A stretch of DNA of 19,813 nt, taken from Sedimenticola_A endophacoides. Its GTDB lineage: Bacteria; Pseudomonadota; Gammaproteobacteria; Chromatiales; Chromatiaceae. Made by a program: the position numbers and the translations under genes. The notes beneath the pieces are model-generated. The model saw nothing but the letters and a program-made list of their open reading frames with translations. It did not search any database and was not told the DNA's origin. The stretch is taken from contig PQCO01000217.1 in NCBI GenBank assembly GCA_003062345.1, forward strand, positions 1 through 19,813, written 5' to 3'. Below are positions 15,103-19,813 of the stretch, one piece after another (position 1 is the first letter of the stretch; each line of letters opens with the position of its first letter).

Positions 15103-16221
15103 ATGGCGGCTGAGTCCACCCGGGACACCGACGCGGTGCGCCCGGCCCGACCCGGGGACCTCGACGCCCTGCTCGAACTGGAGCGGCACTGTTTCGACAG
15201 CGACCGCATATCGCGGCGCCAGTTCCGCTATCTGCTCACCAGGGCCAACGCCACGGTCCTGGTGATCGAGCGCGGCGGGCGGCTGCTGGGAGACCTGGTA
15301 CTGCTCTTCTCGCGCGCCACCTCGGTGGCCCGGCTCTACTCCATCGCCGTGCATGGCGAGGCCCGGGGCCAGGGGCTGGGACGCCGGCTCATGAAGGCGG
15401 CCGAGGGCGCGGCCTGGGCCCACCACCGCGCCTACCTGCGCCTTGAGGTGCGCAAGGACAACCAGGCGGCCGTGGCCCTTTACCAGTCACAGGGATACCG
15501 CCGCCTGGGCGAGCGCTCCGACTACTACGAGGACCACATGGACGCCTGGCGGCTGGAAAAATCCCTGGCCCCGGACCTGCGCCCGCAACTGGCGCCGGTG
15601 CCCTATTACGAGCAGAGCCTGGAGTTCACCTGCGGCCCCGCCGCCCTGATGATGGCGATGCAGACACTGCGCCCGGAACTGGAGCTGACGCGGCCGCTGG
15701 AGCTGCGCCTGTGGCGCGAGGCGACCACCATCTTCATGACCTCCGGCCACGGCGGCTGCGGCCCTTACGGCCTGGCCCTGGCGGCGGCCACCCGCGGTTT
15801 CCGGGTGGAGGTGCATGTCAGCGGCCAGGGCATCCACATGGTGGACTCGGTACGCAGCGAACAGAAGAAGGAGGTGATGCGGCTGGTGCAGGAGGATATG
15901 CACCAGCAGCTGCGCGCGCTGCGGGTGCCGATCATCGAGGACGGCTTCGGGATCGCCGGTATCGAGGGCTGCATGGGCCGGGGCGGCATTCCCCTGGTGC
16001 TGATCAGCTCCTGGCAGATCTACCACGCCCGTTTTCCCCACTGGGTGGTCATCACCGGTTCCGACGACTACTTTCTCTATGTCAACGATCCATTCGTTGA
16101 CCGGGACGAGGGCGAAACCCGGATCGACTCCATCCACATGCCGATCCAGAAAGAGAAATTCGAACGCATGGCCCGCTATGGCCGTGCCGGCCTGCGGGCC
16201 ATGGTGGTGCTGTATGCCTGA
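15103..16221 (+). CDS. GNAT acetyltransferase fused to C39-like peptidase
   Basis: A 372-residue two-domain cytoplasmic protein. Residues about 11-150 are a GNAT N-acetyltransferase, with the acetyl-CoA loop EARGQGLGRRLM (86-97) and the fold-end pattern NQAAVALYQSQGYRRLG. Residues about 165-372 form a papain-like fold related to the C39 peptidases: the oxyanion Gln171 and Cys177 in YYEQSLEFTCGPAALMMAM, His313 in HWVVITG and Asp329 in VNDP. All expected catalytic residues are present, so activity is likely. No signal peptide or ABC transporter is attached, unlike bacteriocin C39 exporters. The start has only a weak ribosome site. The gene overlaps the next by 8 nt (ATGCCTGA), implying coupling. 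GNAT, peptidase and ATP-grasp combinations were described in comparative genomics of amidoligases (Iyer and colleagues); the substrate is unknown. Confidence 0.9.
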   Translation: MAAESTRDTDAVRPARPGDLDALLELERHCFDSDRISRRQFRYLLTRANATVLVIERGGRLLGDLVLLFSRATSVARLYSIAVHGEARGQGLGRRLMKAAEGAAWAHHRAYLRLEVRKDNQAAVALYQSQGYRRLGERSDYYEDHMDAWRLEKSLAPDLRPQLAPVPYYEQSLEFTCGPAALMMAMQTLRPELELTRPLELRLWREATTIFMTSGHGGCGPYGLALAAATRGFRVEVHVSGQGIHMVDSVRSEQKKEVMRLVQEDMHQQLRALRVPIIEDGFGIAGIEGCMGRGGIPLVLISSWQIYHARFPHWVVITGSDDYFLYVNDPFVDRDEGETRIDSIHMPIQKEKFERMARYGRAGLRAMVVLYA

Positions 16222-17695
16222 ACATATCATCCTGGTGGAGCGCATCGGCCACTGGAAGGGCTGGATCGACGGCGGCGTGGTGGTGACCGCCGCCGACTAC
16301 CTGACAGACCCCCGGTGGCAGCAACAGAAACGGCTGCGCATCGTCAACCTCTGCCGCGCCCAAAAATACCTTGGCGAGGGATACTACTGCTCCCTGCTGG
16401 CCGAGGCCCGTGGCCACAGGATCATCCCCTCGGTGCGCACCCTGCGCGATCTGAGCCGGAAATCGCTCTATTCGCTGGAGACGGAGGATATCGACAAGCG
16501 GGTGGAGCGGCTCCTGGGCCGACACCAGCGGGCGGTGGAGACCACATCGTTCAGCGTCACCATCCTGTTCGGCCAGTCATCGGTCAACGATCTGCGCCCC
16601 CTGGGGCGGGAGCTGTTCGAGCTGTTTCGCGCCCCCATCCTCAAGGTCGCGTTCGAGAAGCGCGGGGTTTGGCGCATCGCATCGATCCGCGCCCTCGGCA
16701 TCCGCGACCTGAACGAGGAGCAGGAGGAGGCGTTCGGCGAAGCGCTGCAGGGCTACCTCAGTAAACGCTGGCAGACGGCCCGGAAGAAGCGCCAGGGGCG
16801 CTACGACCTGGCCATCCTGCACGATCCCGGGGAGGCGATGCCCCCCTCCGACCCGAAGGCGCTGAAGCGCTTTGTCGGCGCGGCGAAACGGGTGGGGCTG
16901 GACGCCGAACTGATCACGCGGCGCGACTTCGGCCGCCTCGGGGAGTTCGATGCCCTGTTCATACGCGAAACCACCGCCATCGACCACCACACCTACCACT
17001 TCGCGCGCAAGGCGGCCGCCGAGGGCATGGTGGTGATCGACGACCCCGACTCCATCCTGCGCTGTACCAACAAGATCTACCTGGCGGAGCTGCTGCGCAC
17101 CAACCGGGTGGCGACCCCCAGGACCGTGGTGGTGCGCGCCGGCGGTCTGGACGAGCTGGAGCAGACCCTCGGCTATCCGATGGTGCTCAAGGTGCCCGAC
17201 GGCTCCTTCTCCCTGGGGGTCTACAAGGTGGAGGGGCGCAGACAGCTGGAGCAGGTGGCCCGGCGCATGTTCAAGGATTCGGAACTGCTGCTGGGCCAGG
17301 CCTACACCTACACCCCCTTCGACTGGCGCGTCGGCGTGCTCGATGGCCAAGCGCTCTACGTCTGCCAGTACTTCATGAGCAGCGGCCACTGGCAGATCTA
17401 TGACCACGGGGCGGCCGGAAAGGAGGGGGAGCACCGCACCTTCGCCGTGGAGGAGAGCCCGGCCCCTGTGCTGGAGACGGCGCTTAAGGCCGCCAACCTG
17501 ATCGGCCGGGGATTCTACGGGGTCGATCTCAAGGAGACACCGGCGGGAGTGGTGGTGATCGAGGTCAACGACAACCCCAGCATCGATCACGGGGTGGAGG
17601 ATCAAGTACTGGGCGAGCGTCTCTACGAACGAATCATGGAGACGTTCATGGCGCGCATCGAAGCGGGCAAGAAACCCGCCCTGCCATCGAAATAG
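16214..17695 (+). CDS. RLAN-domain RimK-like ATP-grasp ligase
   Basis: A 493-residue predicted carboxylate-amine (peptide-bond-forming) ligase. Residues about 1-195 match the RLAN domain found ahead of RimK-like ATP-grasps (HIILVERIGHW, then the conserved YLGEGYYCSLLAEARGHRIIPS). A linker and ATP-grasp core follow. Key residues are Lys287 (NKIYL), Lys326 in MVLKVPDGSFSLGVYKV, Asp370 and Arg372 in DWRVGVLDG, Asp438 in GVDLKE, and the metal site Glu450-Asn452-Asn454 in VIEVNDNPSIDHG. All residues needed for ATP and Mg binding are visible. True RimK adds glutamate to ribosomal protein S6 and is shorter; the N-terminal domain sets this group apart. Start ATG 16214 overlaps the GNAT-C39 stop. The frame is open from 16079, but the earlier part is a shadow of the upstream gene. 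The substrate is unknown. Confidence 0.92.
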   Translation: MPEHIILVERIGHWKGWIDGGVVVTAADYLTDPRWQQQKRLRIVNLCRAQKYLGEGYYCSLLAEARGHRIIPSVRTLRDLSRKSLYSLETEDIDKRVERLLGRHQRAVETTSFSVTILFGQSSVNDLRPLGRELFELFRAPILKVAFEKRGVWRIASIRALGIRDLNEEQEEAFGEALQGYLSKRWQTARKKRQGRYDLAILHDPGEAMPPSDPKALKRFVGAAKRVGLDAELITRRDFGRLGEFDALFIRETTAIDHHTYHFARKAAAEGMVVIDDPDSILRCTNKIYLAELLRTNRVATPRTVVVRAGGLDELEQTLGYPMVLKVPDGSFSLGVYKVEGRRQLEQVARRMFKDSELLLGQAYTYTPFDWRVGVLDGQALYVCQYFMSSGHWQIYDHGAAGKEGEHRTFAVEESPAPVLETALKAANLIGRGFYGVDLKETPAGVVVIEVNDNPSIDHGVEDQVLGERLYERIMETFMARIEAGKKPALPSK

Positions 17696-17900
17696 ACCTG
17701 CCGGACGGGCGCACCGATCCGGTCTATACTTCCAGTGTCACCCCTGCGGGGAGGGAAGGGGCTGGCTGGCCGGGGACCGGGTTGGCGAAAAATCACGCAA
17801 CATCAAACCCATCGATTCCGGACCGCGGCGCGCCTCCACACCAAGCTGCCGAAGCACCCATGGGGCGTCGAATCACAAGCGTCGGGGATCGCCACGAACC

Positions 17901-19760
17901 ATGCCTCTTCCTGGTACACTGCTGCTCGCGCTGCTGCTGATCCTTGCAGTGCACCCAGCGGCGCAGGCATCCGCCGAGAAGCGGGTACTGCTGCTGCACT
18001 CCTACCATGCCGGCATGAAGTGGGTGGAGCGCATCCATCAGACCGCGCGACACGAGTTGCAGGCCCTCCAGCCGGAGGCCCTGGTCTACACCGAGTACAT
18101 GGATACCAAGCGCGTCCCCTTCTCCCCGGCGTATGAGCAGCTGCTGCTGAATTTCCTGAAGGCGAAGTACAAAGAGACCCCGATCGACCTGGTACTGATC
18201 TCGGATAACAACGCCTTCGATTTCATGCGCCGCCATGGCGATACCCTGTTCCCCGGGGCGCCGGTGGTTTTCTGCGGCATCAATTTCTTCACCGACGCGC
18301 TCCTTGACGGGCACCCCAACTACACCGGCGTCATCGAGATCTTCGATGCCCGCAGCACCCTGGAGGCCGCGCTGGCCATCCATCCAGAGACCCGGCATGT
18401 CTATGTGATCAACGATTATCTGCCCTCCGGGCGCATCGTCACCGAAGACACGAGACAGCAGCTGAAGGGCGCCTTTCCGGGCGTGGCAGTGGAGTATGCG
18501 GCGGCCCTCACCATGACCGGCCTGGAGCGGCGACTGAAGGCACTCCCGGCGCACTCCCTGTTGCTACTCGGGGCCTTCTTCCGGGATGCCGACGAGGTGT
18601 TCTACAGCTCCGAGGAGGTGGTTCAGAGAATCACCGCCGCCACTGACGCGCCACTCTACGGCCAGCTGGATACCCATTTCGGCCTGGGCATCATCGGCGG
18701 CATGTTGATCGACGGTCGCTCCCAGGGAGCGCTGGCGGGCAGAATCGCGGTGGAGATCCTCAATGGCCGTGACGCCGCCGACATCCCGATCATCCGCAGC
18801 GGCGCCAACAGCTTCATGTTCGACCGGGTTCCGATGGATCGCTATGGGATCGACCCGGCCTTGCTGCCCCTGGGCAGTATCCAGATCAACCAGAACACGG
18901 CGATCCTCACCCCCCGGGAGCAGGAGTGGCTGCGGGAGCACGCCAGCATCCGCCTGGCGCCCAACCCCGACGCCCCGCCGATCGAGTTCTTTCACGAGAC
19001 CGGCACCTACCGTGGCCTGGCGGCCGACTTCATCGCCCTCCTGGAGAAAAAACTGGGGGTCCAGTTCCAGATACAGCGCCCTGCCAACTGGACAGAGGCC
19101 GTCGCCATGGCCCGGGAGAGGAGCATCGATCTGTGGGCCGCCGCCAGTCCCACGCCCCGGCACGGCGAGTTCATGCTGTTTACCCAACCCCTCATCGAGA
19201 CCCCGACCGTAATCATCGCCCGGAGTGAAGCCCGCGACCGGGTCGGCATGCAGGATCTGACCGGAAAACGGTTAACCGTGGTAGCAGACTCCCCCGCTCA
19301 CGAACAGATCCTGAACAACCACCCCGGGGACGGTCTGCTGGCGACGCCGGATATCGGCTCGGCCCTGCGCAAAGTCTCGCTCGGCGAGGCGGACTACCTG
19401 GTGGCGGACCTCGCCACCGCCTCCTATCGCATAGAGCGGGAGGGCATCACCAACCTCAAGGTGGTGGGCGAATCGCCATACCGCCACCGTTGGTCGCTGG
19501 CGGTGCGCAAAGACTGGCCGGTGCTGCGCGACATCCTGGCCAAGGGGCTGCGCATGATCACCGAGGCCGAACGGCGCGCGATCATGGACAAGTGGGTGCG
19601 CTTCGCCACCACCGACCAGCCCTGGTGGCAACTCACCCGCCAGCAGCAGATCGCACTGGGCGGCGCCATGGCATTGACGCTGTTTCGTAAGCAATGGGAT
19701 GGACTCCTCCCCACCCCTACGACAAACGGCGTCGAGGCGTCAGAATGGGAGCTGAACTAG
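17901..19760 (+). CDS. Two-domain periplasmic sensor, output module missing
   Basis: A 619-residue exported protein. The signal peptide (residues 1-23) lacks the usual basic start, yet no in-frame start codon lies close upstream, so the ATG at 17901 stands despite a weak ribosome site. Residues about 27-320 resemble the ABC-type substrate-binding domain seen in sensor proteins (RVLLLHSYHAGMKWVERIHQ; NYTGVIEIFD; FGLGIIGGMLIDG). Residues about 335-570 are a solute-binding family 3 domain (LTPREQEWLREHASIRLAPNPDAPPIEF; DLWAAASPTPRHGEFMLFTQPL). In the family this pair is followed by a membrane helix and a histidine kinase or GGDEF module. Here the helix begins (QQIALGGAMALTL) but after residue 594 changes to FRKQWDGLLPTPTTNGVEASEWELN and stops. 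The tail is polar, too short to be a domain, and less GC-rich. A deletion or rearrangement near 19683 is likely. Confidence 0.85.
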   Translation: MPLPGTLLLALLLILAVHPAAQASAEKRVLLLHSYHAGMKWVERIHQTARHELQALQPEALVYTEYMDTKRVPFSPAYEQLLLNFLKAKYKETPIDLVLISDNNAFDFMRRHGDTLFPGAPVVFCGINFFTDALLDGHPNYTGVIEIFDARSTLEAALAIHPETRHVYVINDYLPSGRIVTEDTRQQLKGAFPGVAVEYAAALTMTGLERRLKALPAHSLLLLGAFFRDADEVFYSSEEVVQRITAATDAPLYGQLDTHFGLGIIGGMLIDGRSQGALAGRIAVEILNGRDAADIPIIRSGANSFMFDRVPMDRYGIDPALLPLGSIQINQNTAILTPREQEWLREHASIRLAPNPDAPPIEFFHETGTYRGLAADFIALLEKKLGVQFQIQRPANWTEAVAMARERSIDLWAAASPTPRHGEFMLFTQPLIETPTVIIARSEARDRVGMQDLTGKRLTVVADSPAHEQILNNHPGDGLLATPDIGSALRKVSLGEADYLVADLATASYRIEREGITNLKVVGESPYRHRWSLAVRKDWPVLRDILAKGLRMITEAERRAIMDKWVRFATTDQPWWQLTRQQQIALGGAMALTLFRKQWDGLLPTPTTNGVEASEWELN

Positions 19761-19797
19761 CACCATTCACACGAAACAGATGAGGAGGAAGTCCACC

Positions 19798-19813
19798 ATG
19801 AAGATTAGCCACG
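19798..19813 (+). CDS. Start of a gene cut by the window end
   Basis: The last 16 bases read ATG AAG ATT AGC CAC G (MKISH...), preceded by a strong Shine-Dalgarno AGGAGG 9 nt upstream. Only five codons are visible, so no function can be given. It starts 38 nt after the stop of the truncated sensor gene and might be co-transcribed with it. Confidence 0.6.

Noticed and set aside
15103..16221. Bacteriocin-processing C39 exporter system
   Set aside because: There is no ABC transporter membrane or ATPase domain and no small double-glycine precursor nearby; the peptidase is fused to a GNAT and coupled to a ligase.
15487..17605. Minus-strand open frames opposite the GNAT-C39 and ATP-grasp genes
   Set aside because: Antisense shadows; the plus-strand proteins have complete catalytic motif sets.
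16214..17695. Naming the ATP-grasp gene rimK
   Set aside because: It carries an extra N-terminal RLAN domain, is much longer than ribosomal S6 glutamate ligase, and the substrate is unknown.

Overview
The window is bacterial and GC-rich, with codon use biased to G/C at third positions. The mix of families (class I PPK2, a fused LplT-Aas-type locus, an RLAN/ATP-grasp protein paired with a GNAT-C39 protein, and a two-part periplasmic-binding sensor) suggests a gammaproteobacterium, possibly a Chromatiales-like or sulfur-oxidising lineage. That placement is inference from family content; no marker gene is present.

Layout. Positions 1-707 hold no convincing gene but several inverted repeats, and they lie against the 3' end of a tRNA-Arg(CCG) gene (708-784, minus). 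A run of minus-strand genes follows. In transcription order these are a small Sel1-repeat exported protein (8531-8136), an aldehyde dehydrogenase (7958-6513), an RND/MMPL exporter (6393-3889), a large helical protein I do not recognise (3759-1978) and a polyphosphate kinase 2 (1800-940), which ends in a strong terminator. A small lipoprotein (8681-9034, plus) runs convergently into a TetR regulator (9656-9054, minus). One 12-bp-stem hairpin contains both of their stop codons.

Upstream of tetR on the minus strand lies a lipid-recycling locus: an MFS (LplT-like) half, an acyltransferase/acyl-ACP synthetase half (Aas) and an amidohydrolase overlapping aas by ATGA. Two of these are damaged. The MFS half breaks off out of frame where a fused protein would continue, and the amidohydrolase has a +1 shift in a GC-repeat. 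A 13-bp perfect palindrome just ahead of tetR is a likely TetR operator.

Divergent from the lipid locus is an XRE-type regulator (14193-14930, plus). It is followed by the most interesting pair in the window: a GNAT acetyltransferase fused to a C39-like cysteine peptidase (15103-16221), overlapping by 8 nt an RLAN-domain RimK-like ATP-grasp ligase (16214-17695). Together they look like a peptide ligation, acetylation and cleavage module of unknown product. Last comes an exported protein with two binding domains (17901-19760). It stops just inside a membrane helix, as though a C-terminal kinase or cyclase output module had been lost. The first codons of another gene begin at 19798.

Three lesions in about 10 kb (amidohydrolase, MFS-Aas junction, sensor tail) could mean local gene decay, or consensus or assembly errors in this sequence. 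The sequence alone cannot decide between these.
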